Shown here: positions 34,381 to 42,474 of the stretch, piece by piece | How positions within the stretch are numbered: the first letter of the stretch is position 1 | Layout of the letters: the number at the start of each line of letters is the position of its first letter | Assembly (NCBI GenBank): GCA_021798915.1 | Contig: JAJZBM010000003.1 | Coordinates: 124,001-188,000, forward strand | Reading direction: 5' to 3' | Length of the DNA stretch: 64,000 nt | DNA from: Pseudomonadota bacterium | GTDB lineage: Bacteria; Pseudomonadota; Alphaproteobacteria; Acetobacterales; Acetobacteraceae | The notes under the pieces: generated by a model | Told to the model about the DNA's origin: nothing | Database searches by the model: none | Seen by the model: only the letters and a program-made list of their open reading frames with translations | Program-made: the position numbers and the translations under genes

Positions 34381-36315
34381 TCAGGCGCTCGCGGCGCCGG
34401 CGGCGTTATGGGTGAATTCCGGCACCAGGCGCGAAAGCAGCGCCAGCGCCTGCCCCTCCTGGCCGCGCAGACACGCCCCGGCCAGCTCGTCGAGGGCGCG
34501 GCTGATGATGGCGAGATCGGCGGTGCGCGGGGCGGCCATCAAGAGGCCGGGATAGCGGGTCGGCGTGGGCGGCTCCTGGCCGTGGAATAATTCCTCGAAC
34601 AATTTTTCGCCCGGGCGCAGGCCGGTGAAGCGGATCGCGATATCGGCCTCGGGGCGCAGCCCGGCGAGGCGGATCATCTGGCGCGCGAGATCGACGATCT
34701 TCACCGGCTCGCCCATGTCGAGCACGAAAATACCGCCCGCCGCCGCTTGCGAGACATCCGGCGCGGTGGTGCCGACGACGGCGGCCTGCAACACCAGCCC
34801 GACCGCCTCGCGCACGGTCATGAAATAGCGCCGCATATCGGGATGGGTCACGGTGAGCGGGCCGCCGGCGGCGAGCTGGCGCTGAAACAGCGGCACCACC
34901 GAGCCGGTGCTGCCGAGCACATTACCGAAACGCACGGTGATGCAGCGGAGGCCGCCCGCTTTCTCGCGCCCCGCCTTCTCGCGCCCGGCGAGATCGAGCG
35001 CCTGGCAATACATCTCCGCGAGCCGCTTCGCGGCGCCCATGACACTGGTCGGGTTGACCGCCTTGTCGGTCGAGATCTGCACCATCACCTCGGCGCCAGC
35101 GGCGCGCGCGGCATCGGCGACGTTACGGGTGCCAATGGCGTTGGTGAGCAGCCCTTCGAGCGGATTGGCCTCCACCATCGGCACATGCTTGAGGGCGGCG
35201 GCGTGGCAGACGAGATCGGGGCGGAAACGCTCGCACACGGCGCGGAGCCGCGCGGCGTCGCGGATATCGGCGATCAGGGCGCGGCGCGCCAGCGTCGGAT
35301 GAACCTCCGCGAGTTCGAGATCGATCTGCCAGAGCGCGTATTCGCCGTTATCGAGGAGGCCGATCTCCGCCGGGCCGAACCCGGCCACCTGGCGCGCGAG
35401 TTCGGCGCCGATACTGCCGCCGGCGCCAGTGATGAGCACGCGCCGCCCGGCGATCAGCCGCGCCATGCCGTCGCGATCGAGCGGCACCTGCTTTCTGTTG
35501 AGAATATCCTCGATGGCGATGGGGCGGAGATCGAGCCCGGCCCCGCCCAGGGAGGCAGTGGCGGAGGCGGTGGCGAGGCGCGTTGGGTCTGGGGCGCGGC
35601 GGACGGCGATGCCGGCGCGGTCGGCGCATTCGAGGATCTGGCCGAGGGTCGCGCCGGGCAGATCGGCGGTGACGATCAGAAAGCGCGGCGGGGTCTCCGC
35701 CGCCGCGAGTTTTTCCAAAACACCCGCCGTCTCGGCGATGGTGCCGAGGATCGGCCGTCCCTGAATCCGCCGCCCGGTCTGGCGGGCCGAGGGCGCGAGC
35801 AGGCCGAGCACCCGATAGGAGGCGCCGCGCCCGCGCCCGAGCGCGCGCAGGAACAGATCGGCCCCCTCGCCATCGCCGACCAGAAGCACCGGCACCGCGT
35901 CCCCCATCTCCGCGGCATGGCCATCGCGGCGGTCGCGCCAGAGGCGATAGGCGAGGCGGGGGGATGCGAGCAGAGTGACGAGGACGAGGGCGTGAATGGC
36001 CGGGAAGCTCGCGCTCGGCAGCGCAAGACCGGCGGCGAGGAAGAGCAGCGCATAAAGCCCGGCTCCCACGAGCGCGCTGCCGGCAAGGGCGCGCATGTCA
36101 CCGAGGCCGGCGAAGCGCCAATATTGTGTCGCAAGGCCAAACGGCACCCCGCCGGCGATCAGGGCGACGGCGCCGGCGGCGGCGGCGAAGCCCGAGGCCA
36201 GGGGCTGATCCGGGCGGGCGAGCCAGAAGGCGAGCGGCACGGCGAGCGCGCCGAGCGCGCCGTCGAGCACGACATTGATCAGAAGCCGGGTCAGCGAAGG
36301 ATTACGCGCGGACAT
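34381..36315 (-). CDS. Membrane-bound UDP-sugar 4,6-dehydratase (WbpM/CapD/FlaA1-like)
   Basis: A 644-residue protein. The first 130 residues hold four membrane spans. A CoA-binding-like Rossmann region follows (VLLVGDGEGADLFLRAL). The long-SDR catalytic domain starts at VLITGAGGSIGAELARQVAGF, about residue 290. The active site has the Met-x-x-x-Lys form (VMGAAKRLAEMYCQ) instead of Tyr-x-x-x-Lys, as in membrane-type WbpM/PglF enzymes. These dehydrate UDP-GlcNAc to the 4-keto-6-deoxy sugar. It is the first gene of the aminotransferase and methyltransferase set, so together they likely supply a modified deoxy-amino sugar for O-antigen or capsule. Confidence 0.92.
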   Translation of the reverse strand: MSARNPSLTRLLINVVLDGALGALAVPLAFWLARPDQPLASGFAAAAGAVALIAGGVPFGLATQYWRFAGLGDMRALAGSALVGAGLYALLFLAAGLALPSASFPAIHALVLVTLLASPRLAYRLWRDRRDGHAAEMGDAVPVLLVGDGEGADLFLRALGRGRGASYRVLGLLAPSARQTGRRIQGRPILGTIAETAGVLEKLAAAETPPRFLIVTADLPGATLGQILECADRAGIAVRRAPDPTRLATASATASLGGAGLDLRPIAIEDILNRKQVPLDRDGMARLIAGRRVLITGAGGSIGAELARQVAGFGPAEIGLLDNGEYALWQIDLELAEVHPTLARRALIADIRDAARLRAVCERFRPDLVCHAAALKHVPMVEANPLEGLLTNAIGTRNVADAARAAGAEVMVQISTDKAVNPTSVMGAAKRLAEMYCQALDLAGREKAGREKAGGLRCITVRFGNVLGSTGSVVPLFQRQLAAGGPLTVTHPDMRRYFMTVREAVGLVLQAAVVGTTAPDVSQAAAGGIFVLDMGEPVKIVDLARQMIRLAGLRPEADIAIRFTGLRPGEKLFEELFHGQEPPTPTRYPGLLMAAPRTADLAIISRALDELAGACLRGQEGQALALLSRLVPEFTHNAAGAASA

Positions 36316-36425
36316 ATCCCGCCCTTAGAGCATTCTCCGGCCAAACGGAACCGCTCAAGCGGCGCCCGCGCCGACGCGAAACCACCCCGCGCGGGCGCGC
36401 CGGATCGGTCGGGGCGCGAGAGGGG

Positions 36426-36511
36426 TGGTGGAGGGGGTTGGATTCGAACCAACGTAGGCGTGCGCCAGCGGATTTACAGTCCGCCCCCTTTAGCCACTCG
36501 GGCACCCCTCC
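36426..36511 (-). tRNA. tRNA-Tyr (GUA)
   Basis: On the minus strand: acceptor GGAGGGG pairs with CCCCTCC, the anticodon loop is CTGTAAA, there is a long variable arm as expected of bacterial tRNA-Tyr, the T-loop is GGTTCGAATCC, and the 3' CCA is encoded. It lies between the dehydratase gene and the FNR-box region. Confidence 0.95.
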
Positions 36512-36604
36512 GTCATCGGCGGCGACGTTCGAGTAGGGCCAAACCGCCGGTCTTGTCAATCGAACCGGCCGCGACGGCGCCGCCATCGGCCTGCGCGCGC
36601 GGGC

Positions 36605-36618
36605 TTGATACAGATCAA
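36605..36618 (+). promoter_or_regulatory. FNR/FixK-type binding site upstream of ppsA
   Basis: TTGATACAGATCAA is a perfect palindrome of the consensus TTGAT-N4-ATCAA for oxygen- or NO-responsive Crp/FNR regulators. TATTCG lies at 36641-36646, so a start near 36653 would place the box close to -41.5, the usual class II activator position. The ppsA start follows about 100 bases after the box. Confidence 0.75.
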
Positions 36619-36715
36619 CGATCTCCCTGTAAAAATTGGCTATTCGTGAAAATAGAGGGGGCCGCAGGAGCGCCCCGTGAAGGAACCGGACAAACCCGGC
36701 CGGAGCGAGGAAATC

Positions 36716-39127
36716 ATGCCCGAAAATGCGCCGCTGGTCCGCTGGTTCGCCGAATTGCGCGCGAGCGCCGTCGGCGAGGTCGGGGGTAAGAACGCCTCGC
36801 TCGGGGAGATGTATAGCCGTCTCGGCGCGGCCGGGGTGCGGGTGCCGAATGGCTTCGCCCTCACCGCCCATGCCTATCGCGACGCCCTCGCGAGCGCCGG
36901 CGCGGTTGCGAAGCTGCACGCGCTGCTCGATACCCTGACCGTCACCGATATCGCCGCCCTCGCGCGGGCCGCGGCCGCGGCGCGCCGGATCGTCTATGAG
37001 GCGACCGGCACTGCCGCCCTCCGCGCCGCCATCGCCAGCGCCTATGCCGAGCTCGAGCAGGAATACGGCGCGGAGGTCGCGGTCGCCGTCCGCAGTTCCG
37101 CGACCGCCGAGGATCTGCCCGAGGCGAGCTTCGCCGGCCAGCACGACAGCTATCTGAACATCGTCGGCGTCGACGACCTCTTCGAGGCCTGCCGCCGCTG
37201 CTTCGCCTCCCTGTTCACCGAGCGCGCCATCGTCTACCGGGTCAATAACGGCTTCGACCATTTCAAGGTCGCGCTTTCGGTCGGAGTCATGAAAATGATC
37301 CGCGCCGATGCCGCCGCGAGTGGGGTGATCTTCACGCTCGACACCGAATCCGGCTTTCGCGACGTGGTGTTCGTCACCGGGGCCTACGGACTTGGCGAAA
37401 ACGTCGTGCAGGGCGCCGTCGACCCCGACGAGTTCTATGTCCACAAACCGAGCTTTCAGGCCGGGCATCGCGCCGTGCTGCGCCGGACGCTGGGTGGCAA
37501 GCAAATGACCATGCGGCTCGCCTCCGGTCATTTCGGCGCGACCACCAAGAACCTCCCGACCGAGGCCGCGAAACGCCTGCGCTTTTGCGTCACGGATGAG
37601 GAAGTGCTCGAACTCGCCGCCGCCGCACTCGCCATCGAGGCGCATTATTCCGATCAGGCCGGCCATCCTCAGCCAATGGACATCGAATGGGCGAAGGATG
37701 GAGAAAACGGCGCGCTCTTCATCCTCCAGGCTCGCCCCGAGACCGTCGCCGCGCGCAAAAAACCCGGGATGCTCGATACCTACACGCTGCAAACGCGGGG
37801 CATGGCGGTGGTGACCGGGCGGGCGGTCGGGGAGAAGATCGCGACTGGCGTCGTGCGCGTGGTCAGCGCCGCCAAGGATCTGGAAAATTTCCGGCCCGGC
37901 GAGATTCTCGTCGCCGCGGCGACCAACCCAGACTGGGAGCTGGTCATGAAAACCGCCGGCGCCATCGTCACCGATCATGGCGGGCGCACCTGCCACGCCG
38001 CGATCGTCGCGCGCGAACTCGGCGTGCCCGCCGTGGTCGGCGCCGGGGATGCAACCGCAACGCTGCACACCGGCGATGTCGTCACCGTCTCCTGCGCCGG
38101 CGGCGAGGTCGGCACGGTCTATGCCGGCGCGCTCGCCTTCACCGTCACCCATGTCGATGCCGCGACGCTGACGCTCCCGAAAACGCCGATCATGGTCAAT
38201 CTCGGCAATCCCGATCTCGCGTTCACCACGGCGATGATGCCGAGCGCCGGGGTTGGGCTCGCGCGCATGGAATTCATCATCAACGAGCATATCGGCGTTC
38301 ACCCGATGGCGCTCGTGCATCCGGAGAAGATCCGCGACGCCGAACGCCAACGCATCCGCGAACTCAGCCGCAACGATCCCTCGCCGCAGGCCTTCTTCAT
38401 CCGAGAACTCGCCGAAGGCATCGGCACCATCGCCGCGGCGTTTTTTCCGCGCCCGGTGATCGTCCGGCTTTCCGATTTCAAGAGCAATGAATACGCAGCC
38501 CTGCTCGGCGGCGGTGCCTTCGAACCCAAGGAGGCCAATCCGATGCTCGGCTTCCGTGGCGCGGCGCGCTATGCGCATCCGGCCTATGCCGAAGGCTTCG
38601 CCCTCGAATGCGCGGCGCTGTTGCGCGTGCGCAGCGTTATGGGTCTCACCAATCTTCTCGTCATGGTGCCGTTCTGCCGCCGCGTCGAGGAGGCGAAAAC
38701 CGTGCTCGCCGAGATGGCCCGCCATGGCTTGCGACGCGGCGAGGACGGGCTCGAAATCTACGTCATGTGCGAGATCCCAAACAACGTCATCCAGATCGAC
38801 GCATTTTCGGAAATCTTCGATGGTTTCTCGATCGGTTCGAACGATCTGACCCAGCTCACGCTCGGCGTCGATCGCGATTCCGACATCGTCGCCTTCGATT
38901 TCGACGAACGCGACCCCGGGATGCTGGCGATGCTGCGCCTTGCCGTCACCGGCGCTCAGCGCAATCACCGCAAGGTCGGCATCTGCGGCGAGGCGCCGGC
39001 GAATTATCCCGAAATCGCCGCCTTCCTCGCCGGTCTCGGCATCGGCTCGATCAGCGTCAATCCGGCCAGCCTGCTCCGCACCCTCGCCATCGTCCGCGCC
39101 GCGGAAGAAAACGCTTCCCCGGCGTGA
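36716..39127 (+). CDS. ppsA: Phosphoenolpyruvate synthase
   Basis: An 803-residue pyruvate,water dikinase that converts pyruvate and ATP to phosphoenolpyruvate, AMP and phosphate. The N-terminal ATP-grasp domain has VGGKNASLGEMYSRLG and AVRSSATAEDLPEASFAGQHD. The swivelling phosphohistidine domain has TDHGGRTCHAAIVARELGVPAVV with the catalytic His. The C-terminal PEP-binding barrel ends with KVGICGEAPANYPEIAAFL. The ATG at 36716 has GCGAGGAAATC before it; a GTG at 36677 would add 13 residues. A perfect FNR-type box precedes it, and a BON-domain gene and pfkB follow closely, suggesting low-oxygen control of the PEP/pyruvate node. Confidence 0.95.
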   Translation: MPENAPLVRWFAELRASAVGEVGGKNASLGEMYSRLGAAGVRVPNGFALTAHAYRDALASAGAVAKLHALLDTLTVTDIAALARAAAAARRIVYEATGTAALRAAIASAYAELEQEYGAEVAVAVRSSATAEDLPEASFAGQHDSYLNIVGVDDLFEACRRCFASLFTERAIVYRVNNGFDHFKVALSVGVMKMIRADAAASGVIFTLDTESGFRDVVFVTGAYGLGENVVQGAVDPDEFYVHKPSFQAGHRAVLRRTLGGKQMTMRLASGHFGATTKNLPTEAAKRLRFCVTDEEVLELAAAALAIEAHYSDQAGHPQPMDIEWAKDGENGALFILQARPETVAARKKPGMLDTYTLQTRGMAVVTGRAVGEKIATGVVRVVSAAKDLENFRPGEILVAAATNPDWELVMKTAGAIVTDHGGRTCHAAIVARELGVPAVVGAGDATATLHTGDVVTVSCAGGEVGTVYAGALAFTVTHVDAATLTLPKTPIMVNLGNPDLAFTTAMMPSAGVGLARMEFIINEHIGVHPMALVHPEKIRDAERQRIRELSRNDPSPQAFFIRELAEGIGTIAAAFFPRPVIVRLSDFKSNEYAALLGGGAFEPKEANPMLGFRGAARYAHPAYAEGFALECAALLRVRSVMGLTNLLVMVPFCRRVEEAKTVLAEMARHGLRRGEDGLEIYVMCEIPNNVIQIDAFSEIFDGFSIGSNDLTQLTLGVDRDSDIVAFDFDERDPGMLAMLRLAVTGAQRNHRKVGICGEAPANYPEIAAFLAGLGIGSISVNPASLLRTLAIVRAAEENASPA

Positions 39128-39144
39128 TTTCGGAGATCCCGCTC

Positions 39145-39807
39145 ATGCCCGATCACCTCGATGACCTCAGCCTCGACCGTCTCGTCCGCGAGGAACTGGA
39201 ATGGGCGCCGCATGTCGATGCGGCGAACATCACCGTCCATGTCCGGGGCGGCATCGTCACCCTCGGCGGTTTCGTTGCGAGCTATGCCGAGAAAAAAGCC
39301 GCCGAGCGCGCGGTCTGGCACGTGCGCGGCGTCCTTGGCCTGGCGCAGGAGATCGCGGTCCGCCTCGCCCCCGGGACATCCCCTTCCGATGAGGAAATCG
39401 CCCACCGCGTCGCAAGCATCCTGCGCTGGGACGCGCGGATCCCGGAGGGACGGATTCAGGTCAAGGTCGAGGCCGGGATCGTGACCCTGATCGGCGCGGT
39501 CGACTGGCAATACCAGAAAGAGGACGTGGAGGCCCGGGTGCAGCCGCTCGCCGGCGTAGTCGCGATCGAGAACCGGATTCTCGTCCGCCCGCGCCCCGGC
39601 GCGCCCGATATCGGCGATAACGTGCGCCGCGCGCTCGCCCGCCATACCGAGATCGACGCCGGGCGTATCACCGTCACCACCCATGGCGCCGAGGTCACGC
39701 TCACCGGCGAGGTGCGGAGCCTCGCCGCCCGCCGCATCGCCGAAAACGCCGCCTGGTCCGCCGCCGGGGTCGCGGAGGTTGCAGACCGGCTGCGGGTCGT
39801 CCCCTAA
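39145..39807 (+). CDS. Triple BON-domain protein without signal peptide
   Basis: A 220-residue protein made of three BON domains of about 60-70 residues. Each has the strand-turn motif seen in NITVHVRGGIVTLGGFVASY, RIQVKVEAGIVTLIGAVDWQY and RITVTTHGAEVTLTGEVRSL. BON domains bind membranes or phospholipids and often sit in envelope stress proteins. Here no signal peptide is visible, so the protein should be cytoplasmic. The ATG at 39145 follows CGGAGATCC, and the gene lies 17 bases after ppsA and 10 bases before pfkB, so it is in the same operon. Its part in carbon metabolism is not known. Confidence 0.85.
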   Translation: MPDHLDDLSLDRLVREELEWAPHVDAANITVHVRGGIVTLGGFVASYAEKKAAERAVWHVRGVLGLAQEIAVRLAPGTSPSDEEIAHRVASILRWDARIPEGRIQVKVEAGIVTLIGAVDWQYQKEDVEARVQPLAGVVAIENRILVRPRPGAPDIGDNVRRALARHTEIDAGRITVTTHGAEVTLTGEVRSLAARRIAENAAWSAAGVAEVADRLRVVP

Positions 39808-39817
39808 AGCCACCGCC

Positions 39818-40777
39818 ATGGCAACCACGCCGCCGCGCATCGTTACCCTGACGCTCAACCCGGCGGTCGATTTCGTTTCCACCGCCGCGGCACTCCGCGC
39901 GACCCATAAAATCCGCACCCATGACGAGCATGTCGATCCCGGCGGCGGCGGCGTCAATGTCGCGCGCGTCGTGCATGCGCTCGGCGGCGAGACGCTGGCC
40001 GTCCTCGCCGGCGGCGACGTCACGGGGCGGTTTTTGTGCGAATTGCTCGCCGCGGCCGGGGTTCCCCATCATTGCGTGCCGATCGCCGGGCGGACGCGGG
40101 TGTCCTTCACCGTCCGCGAAAGCACGACCGGGCTGGAATACCGTTTCGTGCCGGAGGGCCCGGCCCTCTCCGAGCCCGAATGGCGCCGCGCCCTCGCCGC
40201 TCTCCCCGCCGTGCCGGGCGATTACGTGGTCGCGAGCGGCAGCCTGCCGCGCGACGTTCCGGTCGGGATCTATGCCGAGGCGGCGCGGATGGCGGCCTCG
40301 CGCGGTCAGGCTTTCGTGCTCGACACCTCCGGCCCGGCCCTCGCCGCCGCACTCGGGCATGGCATCACACTCTTGAAGCCGAGCCTGCGCGAACTCGAAA
40401 CCCTGGTCGGTCACGCCCTTCCGGACGCAGCGGCAGCGGAGAGGGAAGCGCTCGCCCTGGTGCGCGCCGGGGCGGCGCGGATAGTGGTGGTGACGCTCGG
40501 CGCGGCGGGCGCGATCCTGGCCAGCGAGACAGGGGTTCTCCGCCGCCCGGCGCCGGCCACCGAGGTCCATAGCGCGGTCGGCGCCGGCGATGCCTTTCTC
40601 GCCGCCATGGTGCTCGCCCTGGCGCGCGGCGCGGCGCCCGAGGAGGCGCTCGATTGGGGGCTTGCCGCTGGCGCCGCGGCGATCGCCGGAATCGGCACTG
40701 CGCGCATCACGCGGAGCGCCGTCGAACACGGCTACGACGCCTTGCGCGCCAGCCGCGCCGCAAGACCGGCACCATAA
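39818..40777 (+). CDS. pfkB: 6-phosphofructokinase, PfkB type
   Basis: A 319-residue ribokinase-family kinase. It starts IVTLTLNPAVDF, has DPGGGGVNVARVVHALGGE for the sugar phosphate and ends with the catalytic TEVHSAVGAGDAFLAAMVLAL. The order and residues follow E. coli PfkB (Pfk-2) closely; 1-phosphofructokinase (FruK) is the other candidate, but there is no fructose phosphotransferase gene nearby. It is the third gene after the FNR-type box, so glycolytic PFK and gluconeogenic PpsA are made from the same transcript. A possible reason is flux balancing in low-oxygen or resting cells. Confidence 0.85.
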   Translation: MATTPPRIVTLTLNPAVDFVSTAAALRATHKIRTHDEHVDPGGGGVNVARVVHALGGETLAVLAGGDVTGRFLCELLAAAGVPHHCVPIAGRTRVSFTVRESTTGLEYRFVPEGPALSEPEWRRALAALPAVPGDYVVASGSLPRDVPVGIYAEAARMAASRGQAFVLDTSGPALAAALGHGITLLKPSLRELETLVGHALPDAAAAEREALALVRAGAARIVVVTLGAAGAILASETGVLRRPAPATEVHSAVGAGDAFLAAMVLALARGAAPEEALDWGLAAGAAAIAGIGTARITRSAVEHGYDALRASRAARPAP

Positions 40778-40806
40778 TGAGCCGTAATGGCGAAGGTTTC
40801 GTTGAT

Positions 40807-40833
40807 TAACGATATATCACAAATAAATCGTTA
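40807..40833 (+). promoter_or_regulatory. Operator-like inverted repeat over the cys operon promoter region
   Basis: TAACGAT, 13 bases, ATCGTTA in an AT-rich island; TATAAA at 40835-40840 could be the -10 box. The palindrome would overlap the -35 area and suit a dimeric regulator of sulfur assimilation. No regulator is encoded nearby and I cannot name one. Confidence 0.45.
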
Positions 40834-40905
40834 TTATAAAATTCTACCTTGTATGATCGTGAAAAAGCCCTTAAATCCCGGCTCCCCTTTCGGCGAGCCG
40901 CTTTC

Positions 40906-41616
40906 ATGCCCTCATCCGTCCGGTCCCTGTCCCACCCGCCGCCGCTCGACGGCATCGCGCTGCTTCGCCATGCGCTCACCGTCGCCTTCCCCGGCCGTAT
41001 CGCCGTGGTCTCGTCATTCGGCACCGAATCGGCGGTGCTGCTCGCCCTCGTCGCCGAAATCGCTCCGGCGACACCGGTTCTGTTCCTCGAAACCGGTCAG
41101 CATTTCCCTGAAACCCTCGCCTATCGCCAGCAACTCGCGGCCCGGCTCGGGCTCAGTGACGTCCGCGACATCACCCCCGATCCGGCGGTTCTGGCGCAGG
41201 ACGATCCGGCCGGGCAGCTCTGGCATTTCGATCCCGATGCCTGCTGCGCCCGGCGCAAGGTCGCGCCGCTCGCCGCCGCGCTGGCGCCCTTCGATGCCTG
41301 GGTCAACGGCCGCAAGCGCTTCCAGGCGGCCACCCGCGCCAGCCTGCCCTTGCTCGAAATGGCATCCGGCAAGGTCAAGCTCAATCCGCTCGCCGCGTGG
41401 GACGCGGCCCGCATCGCCGCCGAATTCGCCGCCCGGGCGCTGCCCGCGCATCCGCTCGCGGCGCGCGGCTATCGCTCCATCGGCTGCGCCCCCTGCACCC
41501 GCGCGACCGCCCCCGGCGAGGACGCCCGCGCCGGACGCTGGTCAGGACAAATTAAGACCGAATGCGGTATACATCTCCCGAGCCGGGCGCCGTGGCCGCC
41601 GATGAGCCCTTCTTGA
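40906..41616 (+). CDS. cysH: Phosphoadenylyl/adenylyl-sulfate reductase
   Basis: A 236-residue thioredoxin-dependent reductase that releases sulfite. The PP-loop region reads AVVSSFGTESAVLLALVA, with LFLETGQHFPETL after it. CCARRKV and IGCAPCTR give the CC...CxxC cluster of cysteines that hold a 4Fe-4S centre in APS-reducing members. It therefore likely uses APS rather than only PAPS. The final catalytic Cys lies in TECGIH. The ATG at 40906 is favoured over the TTG at 40849. It is first in the cysH-cysD-cysNC operon behind an AT-rich promoter region; the sulfite reductase gene is elsewhere. Confidence 0.93.
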   Translation: MPSSVRSLSHPPPLDGIALLRHALTVAFPGRIAVVSSFGTESAVLLALVAEIAPATPVLFLETGQHFPETLAYRQQLAARLGLSDVRDITPDPAVLAQDDPAGQLWHFDPDACCARRKVAPLAAALAPFDAWVNGRKRFQAATRASLPLLEMASGKVKLNPLAAWDAARIAAEFAARALPAHPLAARGYRSIGCAPCTRATAPGEDARAGRWSGQIKTECGIHLPSRAPWPPMSPS

Positions 41617-41644
41617 GCCTTTCCAGTGAGAGACACCCACCCGA

Positions 41645-42451
41645 ATGACCCCGGATATGACCGATCTCGACCACCTCGAAAGCCAGAGCATCTTCATCCT
41701 GCGCGAGGCCTATCACCGGCTGAAACCGCTGGCGATGCTGTGGTCGCTCGGCAAGGATTCCAATGTCTGCGTCTGGCTGGCGCGCAAAGCCTTTCTCGGC
41801 CAGGTGCCGTTTCCGGTGGTGCATGTCGATACCGGCAAGAAATTCCCCGAGATGTACGCCTTTCGCGAGCGCTATGCCAAGGAATGGGGTCTCGATCTGA
41901 TCGTCGGCACCTGCCCGCCGGTCGAGGAGATCGACCCCAGCCTGCCGCCGGCGGCGCGTTCGGCGGCGCGTAAGACCGCCGGCCTTGCCGCTCTCATCGA
42001 GCGTCACCGCTTCGCCGGGGTCATCGCCGGCATCCGCCGTGACGAGCAGGCGACCCGCGCCAAGGAGCGGGTTTTCAGCCCGCGTGGCGCGAGCCATCGC
42101 TGGGATGTCCGCAACCAGCCGCCGGAATTCTGGGACCAGTTCGTAGCCCCGATCGAGGATGGCGCCCATGTCCGCGTCCATCCCCTGCTCGCCTGGCGCG
42201 AGGTCGATATCTGGCGCTATATCGCGCGCGAGAAGATCCCGGTGGTCGATCTCTATTTTTCGCGCGACGGCCAGCGCTATCGCTCGCTCGGCGACCAGGA
42301 CATCACCTTCCCGGTGGCAAGCGCCGCCGGCACTGTCGAGGAAATCATCGCCGAGCTCTATGCGAGCCGCGAGCCCGAGCGCGCCGGCCGTGCCATGGAC
42401 CATGAATCCGAGGACGCCTTCGAACGGCTGCGTGTCGCGGGGTATCTATGA
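41645..42451 (+). CDS. cysD: Sulfate adenylyltransferase subunit 2
   Basis: A 268-residue PP-loop ATP pyrophosphatase fold enzyme. The P-loop is [20 protein letters not shown], followed by [14 protein letters not shown] and the later [17 protein letters not shown]. CysD makes APS from sulfate and ATP, driven by GTP hydrolysis in CysN. The C-terminal [14 protein letters not shown] matches the family. It lies 28 bases after cysH, and a possible cysNC start overlaps its stop. An in-frame ATG at 41657 is a close alternative start. Confidence 0.96.
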   Translation: MTPDMTDLDHLESQSIFILREAYHRLKPLAMLWSLGKDSNVCVWLARKAFLGQVPFPVVHVDTGKKFPEMYAFRERYAKEWGLDLIVGTCPPVEEIDPSLPPAARSAARKTAGLAALIERHRFAGVIAGIRRDEQATRAKERVFSPRGASHRWDVRNQPPEFWDQFVAPIEDGAHVRVHPLLAWREVDIWRYIAREKIPVVDLYFSRDGQRYRSLGDQDITFPVASAAGTVEEIIAELYASREPERAGRAMDHESEDAFERLRVAGYL

Positions 42452-42474
42452 GCGCGCGCGGCAAGGAGCCCATC

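Noticed and set aside
33218-36315. Bacillosamine (Pgl) pathway for N-linked glycosylation
   Set aside because: The aminotransferase resembles WbpE more than PglE, and no acetyltransferase or oligosaccharyltransferase is present.
34747-36789. 680-codon ORF opposite the UDP-sugar dehydratase
   Set aside because: Antisense shadow that also crosses the tRNA-Tyr gene.
36302-38968. 888-codon ORF on the minus strand opposite ppsA
   Set aside because: It is a GC-rich antisense shadow with no recognisable domain; the tRNA-Tyr gene also falls inside it.
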